Below are positions 8,647 to 16,821 of a stretch of 64,000 nucleotides of DNA, in pieces. Source of the stretch: Bacillota bacterium (GTDB lineage Bacteria > Bacillota > Clostridia > Acetivibrionales > DSM-1351). The stretch covers positions 1 to 64,000 of the forward strand of contig JAEZRV010000047.1 in NCBI GenBank assembly GCA_023444055.1, read 5' to 3'. Numbering within the stretch: position 1 is the stretch's first letter; every line of letters starts with the position of its first letter. The translations under genes were made by a program, and so were the position numbers. Under the pieces are notes generated by a model. That model worked only from the letters and a program-made list of their open reading frames with translations. It had not been told where the DNA came from and made no database searches.

Positions 8647-11532
8647 ATGTCTAATAGAATAAAAAAGTTCATGGGTATATTTATAGCATGCTTAATGGTA
8701 TCATCAGTGATATTTAATGTATCTACGTCTTTTCCGGCATCATCTGCAAGTACTGTAGAGAAGTTGCAGCAATTTGACATGGAGCAGGTTAAAATTACAG
8801 ATCCATATTATGTAAACGCCTTTGACAAGGAGGTTAAATACCTTCAATCAATTGATGCAAACCGTTTGCTGGTGGGTTTCAAAAAAGCAGCGGGTTTATC
8901 AACAAGTTACAGCTATTATGGTGGGTGGGAAAATAATACTTTGATTCAAGGTCATACAATGGGACATTACATGTCGGCTCTTGCTCAAGCATATAAAAAC
9001 ACCAAGTCGAATGCCACATTAAATGCAGATTTAAAGAGCCGTATTGATTTTATCATATCTGAATTGCAAGCCTGTCAGAATAAAAATGGTAATGGTTATT
9101 TATTTGCAACTCCTGTAAATCAATTTAATGTAATTGAGGGAAAAGCTACCGGTTCAAGCTGGGTTCCATGGTATACCATGCACAAGATTATGGCAGGTTT
9201 GATTGATATTTACAATCTGGAAGGAAATAAAACAGCTTTAACTGTAGCAAGTAATCTCGGAAACTGGATTTACAGCAGGGTAAATGCATGGGATTCAGCC
9301 ACAAGGTCAAGAGTACTGGGTATTGAGTATGGAGGAATGAATGACTGCCTTTATGAATTGTATAAGCTGACAGGCAATCGTAATCATTTAACTGCTGCAC
9401 ATGTATTTGATGACACTTCGTTTTTTAATACAATAGCGGCTGGAAACAATATTTTGGCCGGACAACATGCCAATACAACAATTCCGAAATTTATCGGGGC
9501 CCTAAACCGATACCGTACAGTAGGAACATCGGAATCTTCTTATCTGACTGCAGCACAGCAGTTCTGTACTATAGTGCTGAGAGACCATACATATGTAACA
9601 GGCGGCAACAGTCAGGACGAGCGTTTTAGAACTGCGGGAAAGCTGGATCAATACCGTGACAATGTAAATAATGAAACCTGTAACGTACATAATATGTTGA
9701 AGCTTTCACGTGAATTATTCAAGGTAACAGGTGATGTCAAGTACGCTGATTATTATGAAAATGCATTTATCAACGAGATAATGGCTTCTCAGAATCCGGA
9801 AAGCGGAATGGCTACATATTTTAAGGCAATGGGAACAGGATACTTTAAGGTTTTCAGTTCAGAATTCAATCATTTCTGGTGCTGTACAGGAACTGGAATG
9901 GAAAACTTTACAAAGTTAAATGATAGCCTATATTTTAATAACGGATCAGACCTTTATGTAAATATGTACATAAGCTCAACATTGGACTGGAGTGAGAAGG
10001 GGCTATCATTAACTCAGCAATCAGATATATCTTCATCAGACACCGTAAACTTTACAATCAACAGTGCTCCTGCTACTGCGGTAAACATTAAATTCAGATC
10101 ACCTTCTTGGATTGCGGCGGGTCAAAATGTGACAGTTAAAGTTAATGGTACAACTATTAATATTGCTAAAGCAAATGGTTATCTTGATGTTAACAGAGTT
10201 TGGAAGACAGGAGATACTGTAGAATTGACGTTGCCTTCGGAAGTACGTGTATCAAGACTAACTGATAGTCCCAATACAGTTGCTTTCACATATGGCCCGT
10301 TTGTTTTAAGCGCTGGACTTGGAACAGAAAGTATGACTACAGCTTCCCATGGAGTCAATGTATTAAAAGCAACCAAAAATGTAACCATCAATGAAACTAT
10401 TAAAGTAAATACTGCAGCTTACTCTAGTATCGATAACTGGCTTAGCAATATTAAGAGTAATCTGGTTAAAACGGATGGAAAATTAGAATTTACTTTAAGA
10501 AATACGGACAGAAATAATAATTTAGTATTTACACCTCATTATCTAAGATACAAGGATAGATATGGAATTTACTTCAAGCTGGGAACTACTTATATTGAGC
10601 AGCCCTCAGGTAATTATATTTCAAATCCGGGGATGGAAACAGGAGATACCACAGGATGGGCTGTAAATGGCGCGGGCACAATTGCAGTTTCAACGACACA
10701 AAAGCATTCAGGAACTTACAGCTTGCTACATACAGGCAGGACTTCGACATGGAACGGCCCACTTCAGAACCTGACTGCAAAAGTGCAAAAAGGCAATACA
10801 TATACTTGCTCTGGATGGGTTAGATTAGATAATACTGCAAGTGGTCCGGTTGTAATGACTATTAAGAAAACGGATGAAAGCGGGACGTCTTATGCCAACG
10901 TTGCTTCTGAAACCGGAAGCAATGGTTCATGGGTTAAATTATCCGGAAATTATACCTTGGATTATACAGGAACTTTATCAGAGTTGAGCATATATTTCGA
11001 AGGACCTGACAGTGGTACAAATCTGTTTGTTGATGATGTTTCATTTAAACTTTTTGGAAAGGCAACCTTCTATCAGAACACTGGTTTTGCCGGGGCGTCT
11101 GTAACTTTAGATTCAGGTAACTATACTACTGCGCAGCTCTCGGCAGCAGGGATTGCAGACAACTGGGTATCATCATTAGTAGTGCCAGAAGGTTATACTG
11201 TTGAGATTTATGACCAGGACAATTTTGCCGGAACAAAGTGGACCTTCACTGAGGATAGCTCAGACTTAACAACGGCAGGCTGCAATGATAAAATGTCTTC
11301 GGTTAAAATTTATTCTAATAGTAGTCAAGGTATATATGGAGATATTAACGTTGACGGAGCTGTCGACACAATAGACTTTGCATTGCTAAAGCAGTACTTG
11401 CTTGGAATGCCGGTTGATTTAGACATGGAGATGGCCGATTTAGACGGAGATGCTTCTGTCACAGCAATGGACTTTGCAATCCTAAAAAAATATCTGCTTG
11501 GTATGATAACTGAGCTGCCATATATCGATTAA
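8647..11532 (+). CDS. Cellulosomal GH127/GH146 beta-L-arabinofuranosidase with CBM22-like, beta/gamma-crystallin and dockerin domains
   Basis: A 961-residue secreted protein. A signal peptide (~1-35) precedes a GH127/GH146 (DUF1680) catalytic domain (~40-640). The zinc-cysteine site is visible: E343-x-C345 (NNETCNVHN) and C412-C413 (HFWCCTG), equivalent to Glu338, Cys340, Cys417 and Cys418 of B. longum HypBA1, where Cys417 is the nucleophile. A CBM22/CBM4-9-type domain follows (~654-803, NPGMETGDTTGW), then a beta/gamma-crystallin-like domain (~804-895), then a dockerin (~896-957). The dockerin differs from its neighbours: Thr-Ile and Ala-Met sit at the recognition positions instead of Ala-Leu/Ala-Ile. 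The family removes beta-L-arabinofuranose; the natural substrate here is not known. GGGGGA precedes the ATG. Confidence 0.9.
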   Translation: MSNRIKKFMGIFIACLMVSSVIFNVSTSFPASSASTVEKLQQFDMEQVKITDPYYVNAFDKEVKYLQSIDANRLLVGFKKAAGLSTSYSYYGGWENNTLIQGHTMGHYMSALAQAYKNTKSNATLNADLKSRIDFIISELQACQNKNGNGYLFATPVNQFNVIEGKATGSSWVPWYTMHKIMAGLIDIYNLEGNKTALTVASNLGNWIYSRVNAWDSATRSRVLGIEYGGMNDCLYELYKLTGNRNHLTAAHVFDDTSFFNTIAAGNNILAGQHANTTIPKFIGALNRYRTVGTSESSYLTAAQQFCTIVLRDHTYVTGGNSQDERFRTAGKLDQYRDNVNNETCNVHNMLKLSRELFKVTGDVKYADYYENAFINEIMASQNPESGMATYFKAMGTGYFKVFSSEFNHFWCCTGTGMENFTKLNDSLYFNNGSDLYVNMYISSTLDWSEKGLSLTQQSDISSSDTVNFTINSAPATAVNIKFRSPSWIAAGQNVTVKVNGTTINIAKANGYLDVNRVWKTGDTVELTLPSEVRVSRLTDSPNTVAFTYGPFVLSAGLGTESMTTASHGVNVLKATKNVTINETIKVNTAAYSSIDNWLSNIKSNLVKTDGKLEFTLRNTDRNNNLVFTPHYLRYKDRYGIYFKLGTTYIEQPSGNYISNPGMETGDTTGWAVNGAGTIAVSTTQKHSGTYSLLHTGRTSTWNGPLQNLTAKVQKGNTYTCSGWVRLDNTASGPVVMTIKKTDESGTSYANVASETGSNGSWVKLSGNYTLDYTGTLSELSIYFEGPDSGTNLFVDDVSFKLFGKATFYQNTGFAGASVTLDSGNYTTAQLSAAGIADNWVSSLVVPEGYTVEIYDQDNFAGTKWTFTEDSSDLTTAGCNDKMSSVKIYSNSSQGIYGDINVDGAVDTIDFALLKQYLLGMPVDLDMEMADLDGDASVTAMDFAILKKYLLGMITELPYID

Positions 11533-11561
11533 ACCATTAAATAAAAACAGGGAGGTTTTAA

Positions 11562-11714
11562 ATGTTGATAATGAAGCATCTATTAGGTGAAACTCTTGAA
11601 AACACAGCATTAGCCGATTTAGATGCCAGTGGAACAGTTGATGCAATTGATTTTGCACTGATGAAGCAGTATTTATTAGGTATTGTAACTATTTTTCCTG
11701 GACAAGGTGTATAG
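11562..11714 (+). pseudogene. Orphan half-dockerin (remnant of a cellulosomal gene)
   Basis: Thirty bases after the GH127 stop an open frame of 50 codons encodes MLIMKHLLGETLENT, then ADLDASGTVDAIDFALMKQYLLG and a FPGQGV end. It matches the dockerins of the GH95 and GH115 proteins from the middle of the first helix to the end, lacking the first calcium loop. A GGGAGG lies 5' of the ATG, but a lone half-dockerin with no signal peptide has no obvious function. It is best read as the scar of a deleted dockerin gene. Confidence 0.75.
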
Positions 11715-11829
11715 AAACAGCCAGACGACTTCTAGGATTCTAGCTCAAAAGACAAACTTGTACGAACATAATGCTTTTTAGAGCTATTTAGCTGATAGTA
11801 ATTGACTCTAGATATAGGGTCACAATAAA

Positions 11830-11890
11830 AGTGATTTTCCAGCCATGTAAAACGAGTTTAACATAGAGCTTTGCCTGGCTGGAATTCACT
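11830..11890. terminator. Long hairpin downstream of the dockerin cluster
   Basis: AGTGATTTTCCAGCC and GGCTGGAATTCACT pair as an imperfect stem of about 14 bp around a ~32-nt loop. It lies where a transcript from the dockerin cluster would end, but no clear T-run follows, so the terminator role is inferred. Confidence 0.4.
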
Positions 11891-11979
11891 AAGTCCACAC
11901 CTACCTTTCAAGATTAGATGGAATCGGCTAATAATTCATGTTATAATTAAATAGGTGTCAGGATTATACAAATAACAAT

Positions 11980-12134
11980 ATAACGAGGTATTAAAATGTC
12001 CCCTACTTCTAAAAGTGGCGGATATCGCTTTTGTTTTTTGACGGTGAGAATATATTCTGCCTCGTTGAAATACCGCTGATGTAATGAAATTTATCTACAA
12101 TCAAAAAATTTCATTTTGAATCTAGGTATTATAA
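11980..12134 (+). repeat. Dispersed structured element (family R2), full copy
   Basis: TAACGAGGT opens an element with a CCTACTTCTAAAAGTGG-type arm, a GAGGT/GCCTCGTT junction, and a TGAAATTT...AAATTTCA hairpin, closing with TAGGTATTATAA. It is in the same orientation as the copies at 13.2-13.5 and 33.5 kb. Confidence 0.8.
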
Positions 12135-12178
12135 CGAGGCAAGAAAATGTCCCTCACTTCTATAAGTGGCGCTATAAT
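12133..12178 (+). repeat. Truncated R2 copy
   Basis: AACGAGGCAAGAAAATGTCC and a CACTTCTATAAGTG arm repeat the first third of the R2 element directly after the full copy, then break off before the next gene. Confidence 0.65.
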
Positions 12179-12256
12179 ACTTCAAAATGATTGGATGTCT
12201 TGCATATAAAGGTAATTGTTAAAAATAAAAAGTTCAATTACATAGGTGGTGTCAGA

Positions 12257-13162
12257 ATGAAAAAACATGTTGTTCCTGTGGTGTTTGCTATAGTGGCTTT
12301 GATAATAGTTTTAGCGGTTTGCTTATATAATCTAAACGATAAGTTTCAGTACAGTAAGTTGGAACTTGCAGCCGAGGATATAATACCTTCGAGAATTAAG
12401 CTATTTGATGCTTCTGGGAAAGCAAATAAAATTAACGATATAAAGAGTAAACATAAAGTTGTATTCTACCTTGACAGTACAAATGAAGATTGTATGAATA
12501 GGCTGGATTGTATATCGAAAATGATTGGCTTAATCAGCTTTGAAGATATGAGTTTTGTATTAGTTTGGGAAGACAAAATACCTTTGAAACAGCTTAATGA
12601 AGCAGGTATAGCTGAAAGATATAACTATTCATTGGCAGGAAAGGCAACGCTTAGTGAAGAAAAACCTACTGCTTTTCTTACAGATGAAAATAACAAAATT
12701 ATAATGGTTACGGGTTATAGCTACATATCCTTGATAAATGAAATCATTGAGATGGGTGGGAAAAAGGATTTGAGTGCTAAGGCTGTAGAGATGATATTTA
12801 AGAATGCATTAAAATCCGAAACATCTATCCAAGAGAATAATGAAAAAACACTGCTGATGTTTATGTCATCAAGCTGTAGGTTGTGCAGAGAAAATGAAGA
12901 AATTATACGGAAAAATATTGACTCCCTGCGGGAAAAGATAAATGTGATTACAGTGCGACCAGATTTCGATACAAAACAGGATTTCGACAAGTATTTTGAA
13001 ATTGATCCTCAACAGATATATTTTAATATGTTCGCATATTCTCAAGGAATTGAGGCGTCCAATCGCAAATATCCAATGTTTTTTATAATAAATAAAGACC
13101 ATTCTGTTGAAAAGTTAATTACAGATCCGAATGAATTAGTTAAGTATATATCGGGATTATAA
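12257..13162 (+). CDS. Membrane-anchored protein with thioredoxin-like fold and CxxC motif
   Basis: A 301-residue protein. The start at 12257 is chosen because one N-terminal membrane segment (VVPVVFAIVALIIVLAVCLY) follows at once. AGGTGGTG lies upstream; an in-frame ATG at 12191 is less likely. The C-terminal half looks like a thioredoxin domain with a redox pair C207-R-L-C210 (MSSSCRLCRENE). The first half has a second, degenerate thioredoxin-like region (VVFYLDSTNEDC). It is probably exported and tethered, exchanging disulfides on the outer face. The next gene is a thioredoxin-CcdA-like membrane protein, a natural electron donor. The stop codon coincides with the start of an R2 repeat. The exact substrate is unknown. 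Confidence 0.6.
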   Translation: MKKHVVPVVFAIVALIIVLAVCLYNLNDKFQYSKLELAAEDIIPSRIKLFDASGKANKINDIKSKHKVVFYLDSTNEDCMNRLDCISKMIGLISFEDMSFVLVWEDKIPLKQLNEAGIAERYNYSLAGKATLSEEKPTAFLTDENNKIIMVTGYSYISLINEIIEMGGKKDLSAKAVEMIFKNALKSETSIQENNEKTLLMFMSSSCRLCRENEEIIRKNIDSLREKINVITVRPDFDTKQDFDKYFEIDPQQIYFNMFAYSQGIEASNRKYPMFFIINKDHSVEKLITDPNELVKYISGL

Positions 13163-13499
13163 CGAGGCGAGATATCGCTTTTGTTTTTGACAGTGAGAAT
13201 ATATTCTGCCGCGTTGAAATACCGCTGATGTGATGAAATTTTTCTACAATCAAAAAATTTCATTTTGAATCTAGGTATTATAACGAGGCGAGATATCGCT
13301 TTTGTTTTTGACAGTGAGAATATATTCTGCCTCGTTGAAATACCGCTGATGTGATGAAATTTTTCTACAATCAAAAAATTTCATTTTGAATCTAGGTATT
13401 ATAACGAGGCAAGATATGGCTTTTGTTTTTTGACGGTGAGAATATATTCTGCCTCGTTGAAATACTGCTGATGTGATGAAATTTTTCTACAATTAAGAG
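13158..13499 (+). repeat. Three tandem 121-bp R2-derived units
   Basis: AACGAGGC recurs at 13161, 13282 and 13403, an exact 121-bp period. Units lack the CACTTCTATAAGTGG arm of the full R2 element but keep the GTGAGAATATATTCTGCC(T/G)CGTT part and the TGAAATTTTTC/GAAAAATTTCA hairpin. The third unit ends inside that hairpin. The array fills the gap between the two thioredoxin-type genes. Confidence 0.85.
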
Positions 13500-13532
13500 G
13501 TGAAATAATCATTAATGGATGGGGATAATAGA

Positions 13533-14669
13533 ATGAGAAAGTCCTTGTTTTTCCTTTTTATATTATTGTTTGTGACATGGACGAGTGTTTCTGGAGTTTG
13601 GGCAGAAAGTGATAATAAAATTACTGCAGTATACTTTTACAGTCCTACCTGTGCTTCCTGTGATAGTATGTCGGATTTACTTGATGGTTTCAGTGAAAAG
13701 CATAAAAACTTTGAACTAAAGAAGTATGACATTTCCAATTTGAGAAATAAAAGCCTGATGGACAAATATAGTGAAGCTTACAAGGTTTCCGAGAAAGATG
13801 AGGGAATTGTTCCTATTGTTTTCATTAGTGATGTGTATTTCTCGGATGAAGAAGCGATAAGGAATAATCTTGAGAAAGAAATAAGAACTCCTGGGGTCAA
13901 GACCCTTGAATTTGATAGCTCTGCTGAAAACCACGAAAAAGATATGAGAAGGTTTGAAGGCTTTAAGACTGCAAGCATATTTTTAGCAGGACTTGTTAAT
14001 GGTATAAATCCTTGCTCCATGTCTATGCTACTTTTTTTTCTATCACTTTTAGTAATGGAAAAAGCAAATATACTTAAAATTGGGCTATCGTTTATATTAG
14101 GCAAATTTTTGGCATTTATTTTGCTTGGGACTATACTTTTTAGGTTTTTGTCATTGTTTGATTTCAGTTTATTAAGTATATTAACTAAGGTACTGCTTGC
14201 AGTGGTGCTACTGTTTTTAATTGCGATGAGCATACAGGACTATTTTGCAGCAAAAGCAGAACGATATGACAGGATATTTCTACAGCTTCCCGAGAAGTTA
14301 AGAAAGTTCAATCATAGCATTATTAAGAAAGCATCCGGCTTTTCAAATTTAAAGTTAATACTGTTAATAAGCTTTTTTCTAGGAATGATATTATCTTTAG
14401 GAGAGTTTTTATGTAACGGACAGATATACCTTGCAACTATAATTACAATCTTTCAAACCAACCCCCAATTAAGCGTTCAGGCACTACTCTACCTTATAAT
14501 ATATAATTTAGGAGTAATTTTACCCCTAATCATACTGACATTGATAATACATAAGGGCAAGGAGCTGTTTGATGTCTCGGAGGCAATTAGGGAACGGCTT
14601 CATATCATAAAATTGATTAATGCAATAATATTTTTTGTGTTCGGTATTACTATATTTTTGTTTTTTTAA
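13533..14669 (+). CDS. Thioredoxin-CcdA-like transmembrane electron carrier
   Basis: A 378-residue fusion. A signal peptide (MRKSLFFLFILLFVTWTSV) is followed by a thioredoxin-like domain with C40-A-S-C43 (YSPTCASCDS). From ~residue 145 come about six membrane segments of the CcdA/DsbD type. Cysteines sit where this family passes electrons through the membrane: NPCSMSM in the first segment and GEFLCNGQ later. It probably moves reducing power from cytoplasmic thioredoxin to an exported partner, plausibly the CxxC protein encoded upstream. ATG 13533 is preferred because the signal peptide begins there; ATG 13515 is possible. No cytochrome c gene is nearby, so a classical maturation role is not indicated. 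Confidence 0.7.
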   Translation: MRKSLFFLFILLFVTWTSVSGVWAESDNKITAVYFYSPTCASCDSMSDLLDGFSEKHKNFELKKYDISNLRNKSLMDKYSEAYKVSEKDEGIVPIVFISDVYFSDEEAIRNNLEKEIRTPGVKTLEFDSSAENHEKDMRRFEGFKTASIFLAGLVNGINPCSMSMLLFFLSLLVMEKANILKIGLSFILGKFLAFILLGTILFRFLSLFDFSLLSILTKVLLAVVLLFLIAMSIQDYFAAKAERYDRIFLQLPEKLRKFNHSIIKKASGFSNLKLILLISFFLGMILSLGEFLCNGQIYLATIITIFQTNPQLSVQALLYLIIYNLGVILPLIILTLIIHKGKELFDVSEAIRERLHIIKLINAIIFFVFGITIFLFF

Positions 14670-14694
14670 TGTGGAATACGGAGGTCTAAGTGAT

Positions 14695-15000
14695 ATGCAT
14701 CCTAAAAAAATAACCTTTATTGATGGAAACGGCAGGGCTAAGTTAGAATGTAAATTTAACTCACTGCCATTAAATGATGAGAAAATTATTGAAAAAAGTA
14801 TAGAGCTTTTTAATGACCGTGAACCATGTATTATCCACAAATCTTTTGTAATGAAGAAGCTACTGTTTGAGATTGATGAGTATTTTAGCGAAGTGCTTCC
14901 CAGTGGTAAGGGACAAATAATTTGGGAGAGCATTCCCAAAAATATTAGAGAACTTCTAAATATAAATGATGATGTGACAAAACTCCAATTAGATTTGTAG
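14695..15000 (+). CDS. Small protein of unknown function in the thioredoxin/CcdA-like module
   Basis: A 101-residue soluble protein with no recognised domain. It starts 25 bases after the CcdA-like gene with GGAGG at good spacing, so it is probably the last gene of that operon. It begins MHPKKITFIDGNGRAKLECK and has two cysteines (LECKF and EPCII), no membrane segment and no CxxC. A strong terminator follows (15043-15117). Its placement suggests a cytoplasmic accessory to the redox module; this is inference only. Confidence 0.55.
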   Translation: MHPKKITFIDGNGRAKLECKFNSLPLNDEKIIEKSIELFNDREPCIIHKSFVMKKLLFEIDEYFSEVLPSGKGQIIWESIPKNIRELLNINDDVTKLQLDL

Positions 15001-15042
15001 ATTCAAAAATATTTACAGAACTTAATAATTATAGTGTATGAA

Positions 15043-15117
15043 CAAAAGTCATTGTAACAAAATATGGATACTATTAATAATTATATTCATATTTTGTTGT
15101 CGTGACTTTGTTTTTTA
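15043..15117 (+). terminator. Rho-independent terminator after the thioredoxin/CcdA-like module
   Basis: An imperfect long stem pairs CAAAAGTCA...ACAAAATATG with CATATTTTGT...TGACTTTG and is followed by TTTTTTAT. The remaining DNA up to the IS110 transposase (15118-15313) shows no gene. Confidence 0.7.
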
Positions 15118-15313
15118 TACATCTGTTATGAGGGTAACAAGGTTGGAAGAAATATAAAAACAAATAAAGACTAACTATTAAAAGTCAAGTATTAAAATGT
15201 TATTTTTAGAATAAAGTGCAGAAATGTATTTTAGATATTTATGAACCTTGAAAACTGCATGACAAATAGAGCATCTGTTAAGGTGCTCGAAAAAGAAGTA
15301 TTCAGAAAAAGTG

Positions 15314-16489
15314 CTAGGCAGCTTTAATGTATACCTGCTTTGTTTTTTCAAGATGGTATATAACCCTTACAAGCTTTTTGGCAGCATGTGAAATGGCGAC
15401 ATTGTAATGCTTACCTTCACTACGTTTCTTTTGAAGATATGCTGTAAAAGTTGGATCCCAGTGACAAACGAATTTGGTAGCATTAAATAGTGCATAACGC
15501 AAATATCTCGAACCACGCTTCTCCATGTGAGAATAAGATGATTCCAATTGTCCTGACTGATAGGTTGATGGAGATAACCCTGCATATGCAAGTATTTTAT
15601 CGGGCGAATCAAACCTGCTAAAATCACCAATTTCGGCAATAATCATAGCTCCCATGCGATAATTGATTCCGGGAATAGTAAGTATTGGGGAAGATATTTC
15701 ATCCATAATAGATTTAATTTCAGCCTCGATATCATCAATTTCTGAGTCTAATTCTTTAATTAAAGAAATGGTGTGCTTCATTTCTAGAGACTTAGCTGGC
15801 ATTATTGAACCGATAGAAGTTCTTGCAGCATCACGGATGATAATAGACATTTCTTTACTATAGCGACCTCTTGATGCTTCACTTAAAAGGTTCGTAAGCT
15901 TGGTTAAATGAGCATTTGCAATTTTAGAAGCACCAGGGTATTCCTTTAACAAGGCATAGACAGAAGCCATATGTAAGGTTGGAACCAGCTTTTCTAGTTC
16001 AGGGAAAAGAATGTTAACAAGCCTTGATATAGATGTTTTTAGCTTTGCACGTTCTTGAACCTTATCCAGACGGTAACGAGTTAGTGATTTTAGCTCTTCA
16101 TTGTGGTATGATGTATCTGAGTAGGGCTTAAGGTTAACATCAGACATTAACATCATAGCAATTGTACGGGCATCAACTTTATCCGTTTTCGTCTTTCTAA
16201 GGCTTAGACTTTTTCTGTAAAGATTGGTATGTAACGGGTTGATAACATAGGTGGTCAGACCTTTATCAAGAAGAAATCCCAGAAGATTGTAGCTGTAGTG
16301 TCCGGTAGCCTCAAGGCCTACTTTTACTTTGCTTAAATCTGATGAAGCGGATTCAATTCTTTGAACAAGGCTAACAAAGCCCTCAAGATTGTTTTGAATG
16401 GTAAATGCTTTAAATAGCACTTCTCCATCTGAGTTAGTAATAAAGCAATCGTGCTTATCCTTGGCAACATCAATTCCTACGTATATCAT
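15314..16489 (-). CDS. IS110-family transposase (DEDD recombinase)
   Basis: A 391-residue transposase. The start at 16489 (MIYVGIDVAKDKHDCF) is preceded by AAGGAG; the longer frame to 16576 has no ribosome site. The N-terminal RuvC-like DEDD domain shows D in GIDVAKDKH, E in VGLEATGHY and D in KTDKVDART. A coiled-coil region comes next, then the C-terminal Tnp20 domain with IPGINYRMGAMIIAEIGD and the serine-bearing stretch YAGLSPSTYQSG. IS110 enzymes catalyse RNA-guided, site-specific insertion using a bridge RNA from the element's non-coding end. The frame is intact, so the element may be active. Confidence 0.93.
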   Translation of the reverse strand: MIYVGIDVAKDKHDCFITNSDGEVLFKAFTIQNNLEGFVSLVQRIESASSDLSKVKVGLEATGHYSYNLLGFLLDKGLTTYVINPLHTNLYRKSLSLRKTKTDKVDARTIAMMLMSDVNLKPYSDTSYHNEELKSLTRYRLDKVQERAKLKTSISRLVNILFPELEKLVPTLHMASVYALLKEYPGASKIANAHLTKLTNLLSEASRGRYSKEMSIIIRDAARTSIGSIMPAKSLEMKHTISLIKELDSEIDDIEAEIKSIMDEISSPILTIPGINYRMGAMIIAEIGDFSRFDSPDKILAYAGLSPSTYQSGQLESSYSHMEKRGSRYLRYALFNATKFVCHWDPTFTAYLQKKRSEGKHYNVAISHAAKKLVRVIYHLEKTKQVYIKAA

Positions 16490-16740
16490 GATAATACTCC
16501 TTAATAAATAAATTTGATACTGTTTAGGACCACGGTACTCTTTGCAATTGTAACCTCGTTCTAAATAAACCGTCATGCGGTATCTAACTGATTAACAAAG
16601 TAACAAAGAGACTGTGGTTAGAGCCTTCATTAAACCATCAAGTGGTAGGAGGTACGAACTAATCCACAGTATCATAAAACAGCATAGCTCAACCTCAAGA
16701 AAAGGTAAAGAAAAGCTATGACTATATAATACGAGGAGAT
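16490..16740 (-). ncRNA. Candidate bridge-RNA region of the IS110 element
   Basis: The non-coding stretch 5' of the transposase holds two separate stem-loops: ACTGTGG (16611-16617) with CCACAGT (16664-16670), and CATAGCT (16683-16689) with AGCTATG (16714-16720). Two internal-loop hairpins upstream of the recombinase match the two-loop bridge RNA of IS110/IS621 elements. Guide bases cannot be assigned without the element ends. Confidence 0.45.
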
Positions 16741-16812
16741 ACCGAGCCCATGCCATTTCTGTCAGAGAAATGTACATTTCTTTGATGTTCTTTGTGCGAA
16801 ATGCTGGGCATG
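16731..16812 (+). repeat. R3 repeat (CCCATGCC...GGCATGGG)
   Basis: GAGATACCGAGCCCATGCC opens a ~80-bp palindrome-ended element closing in GGGCATGGGC. The reverse complement of 58456-58535 matches along most of its length (TACCGAG, CCATGCCATTTCT, TGTTCTT, CATGG). It lies between the IS110 element and rsmB and covers the rsmB upstream region. Confidence 0.7.
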
Positions 16813-16821
16813 GGCATAAAT

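Larger units (their letters stand above)
15290..16740 (-). mobile_element. IS110-family insertion element (ends approximate)
   Basis: One DEDD transposase gene with ~250 bp of non-coding DNA on its 5' side and little on its 3' side, the layout of the IS110 group. As expected for IS110, no terminal inverted repeats or target duplication are obvious, so the ends cannot be set from sequence alone. The 5' side abuts an R3 repeat at 16731, reminiscent of IS110 members that target repetitive palindromes. Confidence 0.7.

Noticed and set aside
13042..13374. 110-codon minus-strand ORF with an internal repeat
   Set aside because: The repeat in its protein is only the translation of the 121-bp tandem R2 units.
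15245..15270. CCTTGAAAACTGCAT resembling the leader/spacer of rRNA operons
   Set aside because: The match is short and no rRNA or tRNA sequence lies nearby.
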